From the NCBI GenBank assembly GCA_012718945.1, contig JAAYBL010000114.1, positions 1 to 39,654 on the forward strand: a DNA stretch of 39,654 bases, read 5' to 3'. The notes below the pieces were generated by a model. The model was not told the DNA's origin and ran no database searches. It worked only from the letters and a program-made list of their open reading frames with translations. A program made the translations under genes and the position numbers. This stretch comes from Bacteroidales bacterium. GTDB lineage: Bacteria > Bacteroidota > Bacteroidia > Bacteroidales > UBA1402. Below are positions 17,779 to 28,234 of this stretch, in pieces; within the stretch, counting starts at the first letter, position 1; each line of letters opens with the position of its first letter.

Positions 17779-19047
17779 ATGAATCGTTGTTATACCCTCC
17801 TGCTGTGTTTGTTGTGTAGTGCCCCCTTCCTGGCCAATGACAGCATACCAAGCACCAGAGATTTGGCTGGTCAGGCCTGGACGGACGAAGGCATAGACAT
17901 TCCCGAGAGCCTCAACACAGACCTGGACAGTCTGCTCAGAGACTGGCACATCAAGGTGCGTCACAGCCAGCGTAAAGATTGTGACTGCGATTCAGCACAT
18001 GTTCCCTCCTTTTCCGATGACGTTCTGATGAAACGGCTGGCTTCCATACCAACCACTATTCCTATGTCGTTCAACCCCGTCACCAAGCGATGCATAGACC
18101 TGTACACCAAGGAACGCAGACCACAAGTGCAAATCATGCTGGGATTGGGCCAATACTACAATCCCTTGTTCGAACAAGCCCTGGAACGTTACCAGATGCC
18201 CCTGGAGCTCAAATACCTACCCGTTGTGGAGTCAGCCTTAAACCCCAACGCCGTATCCAGAGCGGGAGCCACCGGCCTTTGGCAATTCATGTTTGGTACA
18301 GGAAAAATGTACGGACTGGAAATCAACACCTTGCTTGACGAACGCAGGGATCCTATCAAATCGACGAATGCAGCCGTCAAATACCTGAATGACCTGTACC
18401 GCATTTTTGGAGATTGGCACCTGGCCATTGCCGCCTATAACTGCGGCCCCGGAAATGTCAACAAAGCCATACGCCGTGCCGGAGGCAAGAAGGATTACTG
18501 GCAAATCTACAACTTCCTGCCCAGGGAAACCAGGGGCTATGTACCCTTGTTCATAGCAGCCAACTACGTGATGCACTATTACAAGGATCACAACCTTTGC
18601 CCCATCGAGACCGAGCTGACCACCATCACCGACACCCTTTGGCTGGATAAGAAAGTACACTTCGATCAAATAAGTGCGGTGATTGGCATCAACAAGGAAA
18701 CCTTGCATGCGATGAACCCGCAGTACAGGCACAACATCATCCCCGGATCCTCCGAGAAACCCCACGTGCTCTGCCTGCCTGCCGAGTATTCCCTGGCCTA
18801 CCTGGATTATCAGGACAGCATTCCCAGGTTCCTGGCAGACTCCTTGCTCAATGAAGGCAAACTGCTGGCAGCCCCTCAGAACATCACGGCCTCATCCAAC
18901 GGTAAATACCACGTCTACAAAGTTAGAAGGGGCGACACCCTGTCAACCATCGCCCGACGCAATCGCGTCACTGTCAATAAAATAAAACAGTGGAACGGCT
19001 TGCACACCAGCCGCATCTACCCTGGACAACGGTTGAAAATTTACTAA
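17779..19047 (+). CDS. MltD-like lytic transglycosylase with one C-terminal LysM
   Basis: LKYLPVVESALNPNAVSRAGATGLWQFMFGTGKMYGL; C-terminal YKVRRGDTLSTIARRNRVTVNKIKQWNGL LysM. Confidence 0.93.
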   Translation: MNRCYTLLLCLLCSAPFLANDSIPSTRDLAGQAWTDEGIDIPESLNTDLDSLLRDWHIKVRHSQRKDCDCDSAHVPSFSDDVLMKRLASIPTTIPMSFNPVTKRCIDLYTKERRPQVQIMLGLGQYYNPLFEQALERYQMPLELKYLPVVESALNPNAVSRAGATGLWQFMFGTGKMYGLEINTLLDERRDPIKSTNAAVKYLNDLYRIFGDWHLAIAAYNCGPGNVNKAIRRAGGKKDYWQIYNFLPRETRGYVPLFIAANYVMHYYKDHNLCPIETELTTITDTLWLDKKVHFDQISAVIGINKETLHAMNPQYRHNIIPGSSEKPHVLCLPAEYSLAYLDYQDSIPRFLADSLLNEGKLLAAPQNITASSNGKYHVYKVRRGDTLSTIARRNRVTVNKIKQWNGLHTSRIYPGQRLKIY

Positions 19048-19055
19048 GGCCGACC

Positions 19056-21323
19056 ATGAGCGAAACTTCTTCATTCAGCCCGGCTGAAAACGAAGCCATT
19101 GATGCCGCGTTTCAAGCGTTATTGCAGGAATATTTGGATTCCAACCACCGCAAAAAGGTGGAAATTATTCAAAAAGCCTTCAATTTTGCCAACCGGGCAC
19201 ACAAGGGCATCAGAAGACGCTCAGGCGAACCCTACATCATGCACCCCATTGCGGTGGCACGCATCTGTTGCGCTGAAATAGGCTTGGGTTCCACCTCTAT
19301 TTGTTCCGCGTTGCTGCACGATGTCGTGGAAGACACGGAGTATACAGTAGACGACATCAATAAAAACTTCGGCCCCAAGATAGCCTCCATCGTTGAAGGA
19401 CTGACAAAAATTTCCGGAGGTATCTTCGGCGTGCAAGCCTCAGCCCAGACGGAAAACTTCAGGCGCCTCCTGCTTACCATGTCTGAAGACATCAGGGTGG
19501 TGCTCATCAAGATGGCCGACCGTCTCCACAACATGCGCACCCTGGGTGTCATGTTGCCCAGCAAACAATACAAGATTGCGGGTGAAACCATGTACCTGTA
19601 CGCGCCTTTGGCCAACAGACTGGGTCTTAACCGCATCAAGACAGAGTTGGAGAACCTCAGCTTCGCCTACGAACACCCCGACAAGTACAAAGAGATAGCC
19701 ACATTGCTGGAAAGCAATGCCGACCAAATGCGCCAGCGGTTTGATGAATTCGCCGCACCCATCAAGGTCAAATTAAACCAACTTGGGTTGGATTACGTCA
19801 TCAAAGCCCGTATCAAATCCATCTATTCCATTTGGAATAAGATGCAAACCAAAGGGCTCAAGTTTTCGGAGATCTACGACTTGATGGCTGTCCGTATTAT
19901 CTTCAACCTACCCGAACAAGACTCTGAGGCCATCAGGCTGCAAGAGGAAAAGAAAAAATGCTGGGACGTCTATTCAGCCGTCACAGAGTTATACCGCCAC
20001 CACCCTGACCGCATCCGCGACTGGGTGAGCACTCCCAAGGCCAACGGCTACCAGGCACTTCACGTTACCACCATGTTCAAGGGTGAATGGATCGAAGTTC
20101 AGATTCGTAGCCAACGCATGGATGAGATTGCTGAAAAAGGACTGGCCGCCCACTGGAAGTACAAGACAGGGGAATTCGAAGAGGAATCGGAACTCAACAA
20201 ATGGATTGTCACCATCAAGGAAATACTGGATAATCCAGACCCCAACGCCATTGACTTCTTGGATACCATCAAGATGAACCTGTATTCATCTGAAATCTTC
20301 GTTTTTACTCCCAAAGGCGACATCAAGATCATGGCCGCCGGCTCCACGGCCCTGGATTTCGCCTTTGAACTACACTCCGAACTCGGCTTCCATTGCATCG
20401 GTGCCAAGGTGAACCATAAACTGGTACCCATGAGTCACGTGCTGACCAGCGGTGACCAAGTGGAAATCCTGACATCCAAAACCCAGCAACCCAAACCCGA
20501 ATGGCTGAACTTTGTCACCACAGGCAAGGCCAAGTCCAAGTTGCAATCCCGCTTCAGAAGGGACAACAAAGACCTGATTAAATTGGGTGAGGACGCCTTG
20601 TTGGAATACTTGCACAAACACCGCATCAATCCCGACAACGAAGTATTTGAAACGCTGATTGGCAAATTCGATGCCAAGAGCCGGGAAGATTTACTTGTAA
20701 AGATTGCGACGGGCGAAGTCAGCCTCAACGACGCTGAATCCGTCATAAAAACAGAAAAAGGCGGCAGTCGCCTGGTGCGCTACTGGAAAGAAGCCTTCGG
20801 CAGCGGAAAAAGCAGCAACAAACAGGATAACCAGCCGATCAACACCATCGATCTGAAAAAAACCTACCGGCTTACGGAAGAGACCTTACAGCATCAGTGT
20901 CGGTTGGCCGACTGCTGTCAACCCATACCAGGCGATGACGTGGTTGGTTTCCTGGAAGACAACGGCCATATTTCCGTCCATAAACGGCAATGTCCCACGG
21001 CTATGAACCTGAAGAGCACCTATGGATCACGCATTGTATCGTTGGAATGGGCAACCCGCCGGGAACTCTCCTTCCCTGCCATCATTGAGTTAAGGGGTAT
21101 CGACCAGGTCGGCCTGGTCAGTCAAGTGGCCCGTATTGTTTCCGATGAAATGGCGGTCAACATGACACGCGTTGTTTTTGACACCAAAGATGGCATCTTC
21201 AAGGGCAGCATTGAACTGTATGTACACGATGTGGAAGACTTGTTCAACCTAAACAAAAAGCTTCAAGGCATCAAAAGCATACAAAGCATCGTCAGGCAAG
21301 AAAAACGACAGAGCAATGCGTAA
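19056..21323 (+). CDS. RelA/SpoT family (p)ppGpp synthetase/hydrolase
   Basis: HD domain (ALLHDVVEDTEYT), synthetase domain (IYDLMAVRII, GYQALHVTT), TGS (DIKIMAAGSTALDFAFELHSELG), C-terminal ACT; start corrected from 18990. Confidence 0.95.
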   Translation: MSETSSFSPAENEAIDAAFQALLQEYLDSNHRKKVEIIQKAFNFANRAHKGIRRRSGEPYIMHPIAVARICCAEIGLGSTSICSALLHDVVEDTEYTVDDINKNFGPKIASIVEGLTKISGGIFGVQASAQTENFRRLLLTMSEDIRVVLIKMADRLHNMRTLGVMLPSKQYKIAGETMYLYAPLANRLGLNRIKTELENLSFAYEHPDKYKEIATLLESNADQMRQRFDEFAAPIKVKLNQLGLDYVIKARIKSIYSIWNKMQTKGLKFSEIYDLMAVRIIFNLPEQDSEAIRLQEEKKKCWDVYSAVTELYRHHPDRIRDWVSTPKANGYQALHVTTMFKGEWIEVQIRSQRMDEIAEKGLAAHWKYKTGEFEEESELNKWIVTIKEILDNPDPNAIDFLDTIKMNLYSSEIFVFTPKGDIKIMAAGSTALDFAFELHSELGFHCIGAKVNHKLVPMSHVLTSGDQVEILTSKTQQPKPEWLNFVTTGKAKSKLQSRFRRDNKDLIKLGEDALLEYLHKHRINPDNEVFETLIGKFDAKSREDLLVKIATGEVSLNDAESVIKTEKGGSRLVRYWKEAFGSGKSSNKQDNQPINTIDLKKTYRLTEETLQHQCRLADCCQPIPGDDVVGFLEDNGHISVHKRQCPTAMNLKSTYGSRIVSLEWATRRELSFPAIIELRGIDQVGLVSQVARIVSDEMAVNMTRVVFDTKDGIFKGSIELYVHDVEDLFNLNKKLQGIKSIQSIVRQEKRQSNA

Positions 21324-21342
21324 CAACAAGTGAACGACTTGT

Positions 21343-21735
21343 TTAGAACAACGCCTGATCCTTGATGCTTTTCGTTTCCGTCACCTTTTCTTCAGTCGGC
21401 TCCAGGTCAGATAAGCCCCGCTTTATCGACAACACCATTGCTTTCACCTTCTTCAATCGTTCGATGGCTTCGATTTGCGTGGAAACCTTGCGCCCCTTGG
21501 TCTTCAACTGACTTTTGGCTCCAGCCAGGGTCATCTTACGCTCCTTAACCAAAAAATACACCTGACGGATGGCCTCAATGTCCTCCTTGGTATACATGCG
21601 GGTACCTTTGGCATTCTTTTTAGGCTTGATGCTGTCGAACTCCTTTTCCCAAAAGCGTAGCAGTGATTCGTTCACTCCAAATTGGTCGGCCACCTCGCCG
21701 ATGGAGTAATACAGTTTGGAAGGATGTGTTGTCAT
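21343..21735 (-). CDS. MerR family transcriptional regulator
   Basis: LYYSIGEVADQFGVNESLLRFWEKEFDSIKPKKNAKGTRMYTKEDIEAIRQVYFLVKE, MerR winged helix; start at ATG 21735. Confidence 0.9.
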   Translation of the reverse strand: MTTHPSKLYYSIGEVADQFGVNESLLRFWEKEFDSIKPKKNAKGTRMYTKEDIEAIRQVYFLVKERKMTLAGAKSQLKTKGRKVSTQIEAIERLKKVKAMVLSIKRGLSDLEPTEEKVTETKSIKDQALF

Positions 21736-21754
21736 CGGTCTGGGATTTAGGTCA

Positions 21755-22726
21755 TTAATCCATTGTCTGTCCGAAATTGGACGCAATTTGTACCATCATA
21801 TCATATTCTTCAGGCGACAAATCCATGTAGTAATAATTGGCAGGGTTCTGGGGCTTGCCTCTGTAATGCACTTCATAGTGCAAGTGAGGACCCGTCGATT
21901 TACCCGTGCTACCTACGCCACCGATGACCTCTCCTCTAACCACCTTCTGGCCTTTTTTGACACCAATGGTATGGAGATGAGCGTATAGCGTCTGGTACTG
22001 ATAGCCGTGATCAATAACGATACAGTTGCCATAACCGCGTCTCCATCCAGCCTGGAGCACCTTACCCTCACCCGTTGCGTAGACATCGGTGCCCTGAGGA
22101 GCCGTAAAGTCCATGCCATAATGGAAGGTCGGTACCCTGTAGATGGGGTCGATGCGGGGGCCGTAACCGGAAGCTGTTCGGGTCAAATCCTGGTTGAGAA
22201 CGGGTTGAATGGCAGGTAGGCAAAGCAACCGTGTTTCTTTGTTTTTTACCAGTTCCAACAACTCATCGTACGACTTCGACTGCACATAGACCATCTTGGT
22301 GAGGACGTCTACCTGCTGAGTGGTTGACGCCATCAACTCCGAATTGTTCATCTTGGCAAAACTGGCATAACGGTTGGTGCCCGAGAAGTCACCTTCTCTC
22401 ACATTGCTGGCTATGGGTTCAGCCTGTAAAATGGCCCTGTACAAATTATTGTCGCGCTGTTGCAAATCATCCAACACCTCACGTAGTCCTTCCGATTGTT
22501 TCTGAAGGGCTTTGTATTGCACTTTCAGTTCTTCGTTCTCCTCACGCAGTCGTTTGGTAAGCGGCGTATCAAAAAACGTCAGGTAAAGGAAAAAAAAGAT
22601 CAATCCCATGGACACCCCAGTGAACGCGTGAAACAAAAACGATTTCAACCAATCGAAAGCCGTCTTCTGAATGCGTTCGAAGCGTAAGAGTTCCTGATTG
22701 AAGTGATATTTAGGTTTTTTACCCAC
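21755..22726 (-). CDS. M23 family metallopeptidase (LytM/NlpD-like), membrane anchored
   Basis: FHYGMDFTAPQGTDVYATGEGKVLQAGWRRGYGNCIVIDHGYQYQTLYAHL...GSTGKSTGPHLHYEVHYRG; likely GTG start at 22726 (VGKKPKYHFNQELLRFE), because the promoter box lies between the ORF-track start and this codon. Confidence 0.85.
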   Translation of the reverse strand: MGKKPKYHFNQELLRFERIQKTAFDWLKSFLFHAFTGVSMGLIFFFLYLTFFDTPLTKRLREENEELKVQYKALQKQSEGLREVLDDLQQRDNNLYRAILQAEPIASNVREGDFSGTNRYASFAKMNNSELMASTTQQVDVLTKMVYVQSKSYDELLELVKNKETRLLCLPAIQPVLNQDLTRTASGYGPRIDPIYRVPTFHYGMDFTAPQGTDVYATGEGKVLQAGWRRGYGNCIVIDHGYQYQTLYAHLHTIGVKKGQKVVRGEVIGGVGSTGKSTGPHLHYEVHYRGKPQNPANYYYMDLSPEEYDMMVQIASNFGQTMD

Positions 22727-22759
22727 TGGTGGTGTTGACTTTTTTGAGATGTATGGCTG

Positions 22760-22767
22760 CAAAAGTA
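22760..22767 (-). promoter_or_regulatory. Putative -7 box (TACTTTTG) for M23-MerR operon
   Basis: Reverse complement of CAAAAGTA. Confidence 0.5.
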
Positions 22768-22779
22768 ATAATAAAGCCG

Positions 22780-22787
22780 TATTTTTG
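22780..22787 (+). promoter_or_regulatory. Putative -7 box (TATTTTTG) for alaS
   Basis: TATTTTTG 47 bp upstream of ATG 22835. Confidence 0.5.
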
Positions 22788-22834
22788 CACTCCATTCTGT
22801 AAAATACACTGTAAAATAAGTCAATACACGCGGC

Positions 22835-25444
22835 ATGACATCTACCGAAATCAGAGCCTCTTTTACGCAGTTTTTTGCTTCCAAAGGACACAAAATAGTA
22901 CCTTCTGCCCCCATGGTGATTAAGGATGACCCCACCCTGATGTTCACCAACGCCGGCATGAACCAGTTTAAAGACATCATCCTGGGCAACGCCGTGCCCT
23001 CCAGCCGACGGGTGGCCAATTCCCAGAAATGCCTGCGAGTCAGCGGCAAACACAATGACTTGGAGGAGGTAGGTCACGACACCTACCACCACACCATGTT
23101 TGAGATGTTGGGCAACTGGTCGTTCGGTGATTATTTCAAGGAAGAAGCCATATCCTGGGCCTGGGAATACCTGGTTGACGTATTGAAGATAGATCCGAAC
23201 AGACTTTACGCCACGGTATTCGAAGGCTACGCCCCCGAAGGACTGGAACGCGACAACGAAGCCGCTGCCATCTGGGGCCGTTTTTTGCCAATCGATCGCA
23301 TCATAAACGGTAATAAAAAAGACAACTTCTGGGAAATGGGTGACACCGGCCCCTGTGGACCCTGCTCAGAAATTCACATCGATCTAAGGCCAGATGAAGA
23401 ACGGGCCAAGGTGGACGGATTGACCCTGGTCAACGAGAGCCATCCCCTGGTCATCGAAATCTGGAACAACGTGTTCATGCAGTACAACCGCAAAGCAGAC
23501 GGTTCCCTAGAATTGCTGCCAGCTCGTCACGTGGACACAGGTATGGGCTTCGAACGCCTCTGCATGGCCATTCAGGGCAAATTCTCCAACTACGACACCG
23601 ACGTTTTCCAGCCCATCATCCAAACCATCGCCAACCACTGCCAAGTGACCTACGGCGAAGAGCCCAAGGCCGATATCGCCATGCGCGTCATTGCCGACCA
23701 CATTCGCACCATCGCCTTCTCCATCACCGACGGACAACTACCCTCGAATGCCAAAGCCGGGTATGTGATCCGACGCATCCTGAGAAGGGCCGTCAGGTAC
23801 GGTTACACCTTCCTGGGCCGCCGCCACGCCTTCCTGTATCAACTGATTCCATCCCTCATCCGATCGATGGGCGCTGCCTACCCCGAGCTTTCAGCCCAGC
23901 AGCCACTTATTGAAAAGGTCATTAAGGAAGAAGAAGAATCCTTCCTGCGCACCCTCGAAACCGGTATCCGCTTGTTGGATAAATTGATGGCAGATGCCAG
24001 GGCCGCAAAAACCGACACTTTGTCGGGAAACGATGTCTTTACCCTGTACGACACCTACGGCTTCCCGGTAGACTTGACCGAACTCATTCTCAAGGAAAAC
24101 GGCCTGAAAGCCGACCTTGAAGGCTTTCAAACAGCCATGCAGGCCCAGAAAGACAGGGCCCGCCACGCCGCCGTTGAAACCAGCGACTGGGTGGTACTCA
24201 AGGATGCCACCTCCGACTTCGTAGGCTACGATTACACCACCTGCGATGTGGAAATCCTCAAATACAGACAACTGGCTCAAAAGGGCAAGACTTACTACCA
24301 ACTGGTGCTCGACAAAACCCCCTTCTACGCAGAAATGGGTGGTCAGGTCGGCGACAGTGGGTACCTCGAGGTCGATGGCCAACGCCTGGTGGTTGAAACC
24401 GTGAAAAAGGAGAACAACCTCAGCGTACACATCACCGCCAGCCTGCCGGCCGACCCCACTCAGGTATTCAAAGCCGTGGTCGATCTGGAAAAACGCAAAG
24501 CCACTTCACGCAACCATACCGCCACACACCTCCTGCACGAAGCCCTCAGGGAAGTGCTGGGCAGCCATGTGGAACAAAAAGGCTCCCTGGTGAGCCCCGA
24601 CAACCTGCGCTTCGACTTTGCCCATTTCCAGAAAGTGAGCTACGAAGAACTGAGACTGGTCGAACAAAAGGTCAATGCCGCCATTCGGGCCAACTTACCC
24701 CTGGACGAACACCGCCACACCACCATTGCCGAAGCCAAAGCCATGGGCGCCATGGCCTTGTTTGGTGAGAAGTACGGGGAAGAGGTACGCGTCATCCGCT
24801 TTGGTTCCTCCGCCGAACTCTGCGGTGGCACCCACGTACAAGCAACCGGTGAAATCGGAGCCTTCCGCATCGTAGCCGAAAGTTCCATTGCCGCCGGTAT
24901 CCGACGCATAGAAGCCATCACCGGAGAAGGGGCCGACAACCAATACTTCAGCATGCAGGATGAACTGAAGAACATCCGCGCCCTGTTTAACAACAGCCCT
25001 CAACTGACAGCCGCCATCGAGAAACTGGTGTCCGAACACCAGGAAGCACAGAAGAAACTAGAAGCCTTGATGGCAGAAAAAACCATTTCCCTAAAACAGA
25101 GCCTCTTGCAAAACGCCAAGACAGTCAACGGCATCAAGCTGGTGGTGTTCGAGGGCGAAGCGACGGCTGATGCCATCAAGCAAATCGCTTTCCAACTCAG
25201 GGGGGAACAACCCCAGGGCCTGGCCTTCATAGCTGGCAGCATGGAAAATGGAAAACCCCTGTTGACGGTAGCCTTTAGCGACGACCTGGTTGCCAAGGGC
25301 CTCAACGCCGGCCAACTGGTCAGGGAAGCAGCCAAAGCCATCCAAGGCGGCGGGGGCGGTCAACCTCATTTTGCTACAGCAGGCGGAAAACACCTGAGCG
25401 GCTTGAAGGATGCCGTCAACCAACTGGTTGCCTCAATCGGCTAA
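22835..25444 (+). CDS. alaS: Alanine--tRNA ligase
   Basis: [42 protein letters not shown]...[12 protein letters not shown]...ELCGGTHV...[14 protein letters not shown]. Confidence 0.98.
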   Translation: MTSTEIRASFTQFFASKGHKIVPSAPMVIKDDPTLMFTNAGMNQFKDIILGNAVPSSRRVANSQKCLRVSGKHNDLEEVGHDTYHHTMFEMLGNWSFGDYFKEEAISWAWEYLVDVLKIDPNRLYATVFEGYAPEGLERDNEAAAIWGRFLPIDRIINGNKKDNFWEMGDTGPCGPCSEIHIDLRPDEERAKVDGLTLVNESHPLVIEIWNNVFMQYNRKADGSLELLPARHVDTGMGFERLCMAIQGKFSNYDTDVFQPIIQTIANHCQVTYGEEPKADIAMRVIADHIRTIAFSITDGQLPSNAKAGYVIRRILRRAVRYGYTFLGRRHAFLYQLIPSLIRSMGAAYPELSAQQPLIEKVIKEEEESFLRTLETGIRLLDKLMADARAAKTDTLSGNDVFTLYDTYGFPVDLTELILKENGLKADLEGFQTAMQAQKDRARHAAVETSDWVVLKDATSDFVGYDYTTCDVEILKYRQLAQKGKTYYQLVLDKTPFYAEMGGQVGDSGYLEVDGQRLVVETVKKENNLSVHITASLPADPTQVFKAVVDLEKRKATSRNHTATHLLHEALREVLGSHVEQKGSLVSPDNLRFDFAHFQKVSYEELRLVEQKVNAAIRANLPLDEHRHTTIAEAKAMGAMALFGEKYGEEVRVIRFGSSAELCGGTHVQATGEIGAFRIVAESSIAAGIRRIEAITGEGADNQYFSMQDELKNIRALFNNSPQLTAAIEKLVSEHQEAQKKLEALMAEKTISLKQSLLQNAKTVNGIKLVVFEGEATADAIKQIAFQLRGEQPQGLAFIAGSMENGKPLLTVAFSDDLVAKGLNAGQLVREAAKAIQGGGGGQPHFATAGGKHLSGLKDAVNQLVASIG

Positions 25445-26851
25445 ATCCAGACATTCATCGTTGAAATTGACCAGGTACACCCGCTCGGTGGCCCTGGTCA
25501 AAGCGGTGTACAGCCAACGGTAATAATCCAACCCCAGACGGTCTTCGGTCACATAGCCCTGATCGATAAACACGTGCTTCCATTGTCCACCCTGGGCTTT
25601 GTGGCAAGTAAACGCATAACCATACTTGATCTGAAGCGCATTGAGCCAGGGATCCTTGCGCAGTGCCTGGTACAGCGTTCGTTTTGAGGTGTGGGCAGGC
25701 GCATAGTCTTCCAATACGGCTTGATACAAACGTTCCTGCCTGGGACCATCCAAGGCTGGCGCTTCGGCTTCCAGTGCATCGAGCAGCACCCTGACCTCCA
25801 GTTCCCAATCGTAATCGGGGAAACGCACATCCACATCGGCAAAACGGAAACCATACATCTCATAATGCTTGCGCACCCTGACCACTTCCACCAGGTCGCC
25901 GTTGGCGATGAAAGGAATCTCGGGATAGGGGTCAGACCACAAGTAGTTGTTACGTCCCACCAGCAAGCTGTCGCCTGTTGTCAATTCATCTTCCTTGTAC
26001 AACACCGACGCACGAATGCCTTTATTGAACAGCACAGCCCGCTTGTTGGACACACAAATCACCTTACTTTCTTCAGGTCCTACTTTGTCGTAAGAAGCTG
26101 ACAAGACGTCGGACAATTCATCGCCGGCCAAGCGAATAACGTCCACCTTATTGACTTTCAAGCGCGGAAAGCGTTTCACTTCATCGAAACGGATGGCGTC
26201 TCTCAAGTCAGTCGCATTGCGCAGGATGCCACTGTCACCAGCCTGGCGAAGCACTTGTGTGAGTTCAATGCCTTGTGCTTCCATACCCAGGGCACGCAGT
26301 CTATCAGGATCCAAGGCAGGACTCAACACCTGGCCAACGGGGGGCAACTGAGCAGTATCACCCATAAGGATCAAGCGGCAATGATCACCCAAAAAGACGA
26401 ATTCCAGGAGGTCTTCCAATAAGTGACCACTCCCGAATTGCGCGTTTTCACCGGCTTCGTTGGCAATCATCGAAGCCTCATCCACGATAAACACAGCATT
26501 GCGGTGTCGGTTCCAGTTGAGGCCGAAGCTACCGTTCTCTCCAGAAGCTTTGCGGTAAATGGTTTTATGGATGGTAAAAGCCGGATGTCCGCTGTAACTG
26601 GACAGGACTTTGGCCGCCCTTCCGGTGGGGGCCATCAGCACACAATCAAGCTGGTTGGCCTGAAGGTACCGAATCAAGGCGCTGATCAGGCTGGTCTTAC
26701 CCGTACCGGCATACCCCTTGAGCAAAAACACATCGGTGTCATCCCCTGTCAACAAATACGTGGACAAACGGTTTAGAGCCTCGGTTTGCTCAACCGTAGG
26801 CTCAAAAGGGAAGTAGGTGGTTATTTGCTTAACCAGGGAAGAAGGGGTCAT
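25433..26851 (-). CDS. RecD2/Dda-like ATP-dependent DNA helicase (UvrD_C_2 domain)
   Basis: [21 protein letters not shown] (Walker A), [62 protein letters not shown]; start corrected to ATG 26851. Confidence 0.9.
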   Translation of the reverse strand: MTPSSLVKQITTYFPFEPTVEQTEALNRLSTYLLTGDDTDVFLLKGYAGTGKTSLISALIRYLQANQLDCVLMAPTGRAAKVLSSYSGHPAFTIHKTIYRKASGENGSFGLNWNRHRNAVFIVDEASMIANEAGENAQFGSGHLLEDLLEFVFLGDHCRLILMGDTAQLPPVGQVLSPALDPDRLRALGMEAQGIELTQVLRQAGDSGILRNATDLRDAIRFDEVKRFPRLKVNKVDVIRLAGDELSDVLSASYDKVGPEESKVICVSNKRAVLFNKGIRASVLYKEDELTTGDSLLVGRNNYLWSDPYPEIPFIANGDLVEVVRVRKHYEMYGFRFADVDVRFPDYDWELEVRVLLDALEAEAPALDGPRQERLYQAVLEDYAPAHTSKRTLYQALRKDPWLNALQIKYGYAFTCHKAQGGQWKHVFIDQGYVTEDRLGLDYYRWLYTALTRATERVYLVNFNDECLDLAD

Positions 26852-26869
26852 TTTACGGATATTTACACC

Positions 26870-26877
26870 CAAAAGTA
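26870..26877 (-). promoter_or_regulatory. Putative -7 box (TACTTTTG) for helicase gene
   Basis: Reverse complement of CAAAAGTA, 18 bp upstream of ATG 26851. Confidence 0.5.
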
Positions 26878-26898
26878 GTACGTTTCTGTGGGATTTGC

Positions 26899-26906
26899 TA
26901 CATTTG
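26899..26906 (+). promoter_or_regulatory. Putative -7 box (TACATTTG) for DUF3822-rsmD
   Basis: TACATTTG 21 bp upstream of ATG 26928. Confidence 0.55.
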
Positions 26907-26927
26907 TCCAACCCTATTCGGTTTATC

Positions 26928-27701
26928 ATGTCTGCATCAGAACAACCCGTCCAGCCCATTGCCCTCAAACACCTGGCCATCGTCACAACACCCGATGGTT
27001 TCCTGTTTTACGACGTGGAACAACCCGGCTTGTCTGCCCTGTCGTTAAGCCTGGAAGCCCCGATTGATTTCCCCGATCATTTTGAACAGTATGTGACCGC
27101 TTCGGGGTGGGCCCAGGAGCCATCGTTACGTGTTTCCATTTCCCAGCATACCGACCGTTTCATGGTGCTGCCGGCCGGCATTAACGAACCAGACCAAATC
27201 AGGTCGTTGTTTGAGACGGCGTTTATCAAAGGAAGCGGGGCCGATTTATCCCTCTTCCCCATGAGCGATGGCAAACAGGCCTTTTGTTGTGAGTTACCCT
27301 CTGCCAATCTGGAGGCATACAAGCGGACATTTGCTCAGTTTGCCGTGTTCAATCCTACCTTTCTGATGGCCGAATGGGTGTTCAGAGAAGCCCGAACCAG
27401 ACAGGAAACCCTATTACTAGCCTATCAATACGGGCAAAGCCTGCATATGATGGCCGCCAGCCCTGAAAAATGGTTGTTCCTAAATGCCTTTACAGCCAAA
27501 ACGGAACAAGAAACCTTGTACTTCACCTTGCGTGTATTGGAACAACTGAACCTTGATCCCTTCACCGTACAAGCGTATATCGGCTCCCCCTACCAAACAC
27601 CGTCACCCTTATACGAGGCGTTGGAGCCCTATTTGAAGGAACGCACTCCCTTTGTATACACCGGGCTACCCGAAGCCCCTGTTTGTTCCATCGTTATCTG
27701 A
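26928..27701 (+). CDS. DUF3822 family protein
   Basis: Length, composition and position directly upstream of rsmD match the Bacteroidetes DUF3822-rsmD pair. Confidence 0.65.
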   Translation: MSASEQPVQPIALKHLAIVTTPDGFLFYDVEQPGLSALSLSLEAPIDFPDHFEQYVTASGWAQEPSLRVSISQHTDRFMVLPAGINEPDQIRSLFETAFIKGSGADLSLFPMSDGKQAFCCELPSANLEAYKRTFAQFAVFNPTFLMAEWVFREARTRQETLLLAYQYGQSLHMMAASPEKWLFLNAFTAKTEQETLYFTLRVLEQLNLDPFTVQAYIGSPYQTPSPLYEALEPYLKERTPFVYTGLPEAPVCSIVI

Positions 27702-27703
27702 CC

Positions 27704-28234
27704 ATGCGCATTATCAGCGGTTTGTATAAAGGCAGGCGTTTCCAACTACCCAAAGGGTTGATGGCCAGACCTACCACCGACTTCGCCAAAGAGGGCTTGT
27801 TTAACTTGCTCAATAACAGGGTCGATTTCGAAGGCTTACGCATGCTTGATCTTTTCTCCGGCACAGGCAGCATCAGCCTGGAATGCCTCTCAAGAGGAGC
27901 TGATCTGATTACGTGCGTGGAACAAGTTCCTCTCCATGCCCAGTTTATCCGATCCGTAGCCAAACAACTGGAAGCAAACAACCTACACGTGATTCAAGGG
28001 GATGTTTTCACCTGGTTACAACGGCCCACAGGCTCCTTCGATTTGATTTTCGCCGACCCTCCCTACTCAGAACCCAGGCTGGAAAGCATACCGGACAGCA
28101 TCTTCTCCTCCACACTATTAGCCGACGAGGGCCTCTTCGTATTGGAACATTCGAAGAAAAACGACTTCAGCAAGCATCTGCGCTTCAAAGAGGAGCGCCG
28201 CTATGGCAACGTCCACTTCAGCTTTTTTACATAA
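27704..28234 (+). CDS. rsmD: 16S rRNA (guanine966-N2)-methyltransferase
   Basis: MRIISGLYKGRRFQLPKG.MARPTTDFAKEGLFNLL...LDLFSGTGSISLECLSRGA...LIFADPPY. Confidence 0.95.
   Translation: MRIISGLYKGRRFQLPKGLMARPTTDFAKEGLFNLLNNRVDFEGLRMLDLFSGTGSISLECLSRGADLITCVEQVPLHAQFIRSVAKQLEANNLHVIQGDVFTWLQRPTGSFDLIFADPPYSEPRLESIPDSIFSSTLLADEGLFVLEHSKKNDFSKHLRFKEERRYGNVHFSFFT

Noticed and set aside
21324-21343. AACAAGT-gaacg-ACTTGTT hairpin between rsh and MerR as a terminator
   Set aside because: Short AT-rich stem without a T-tract; too weak to call
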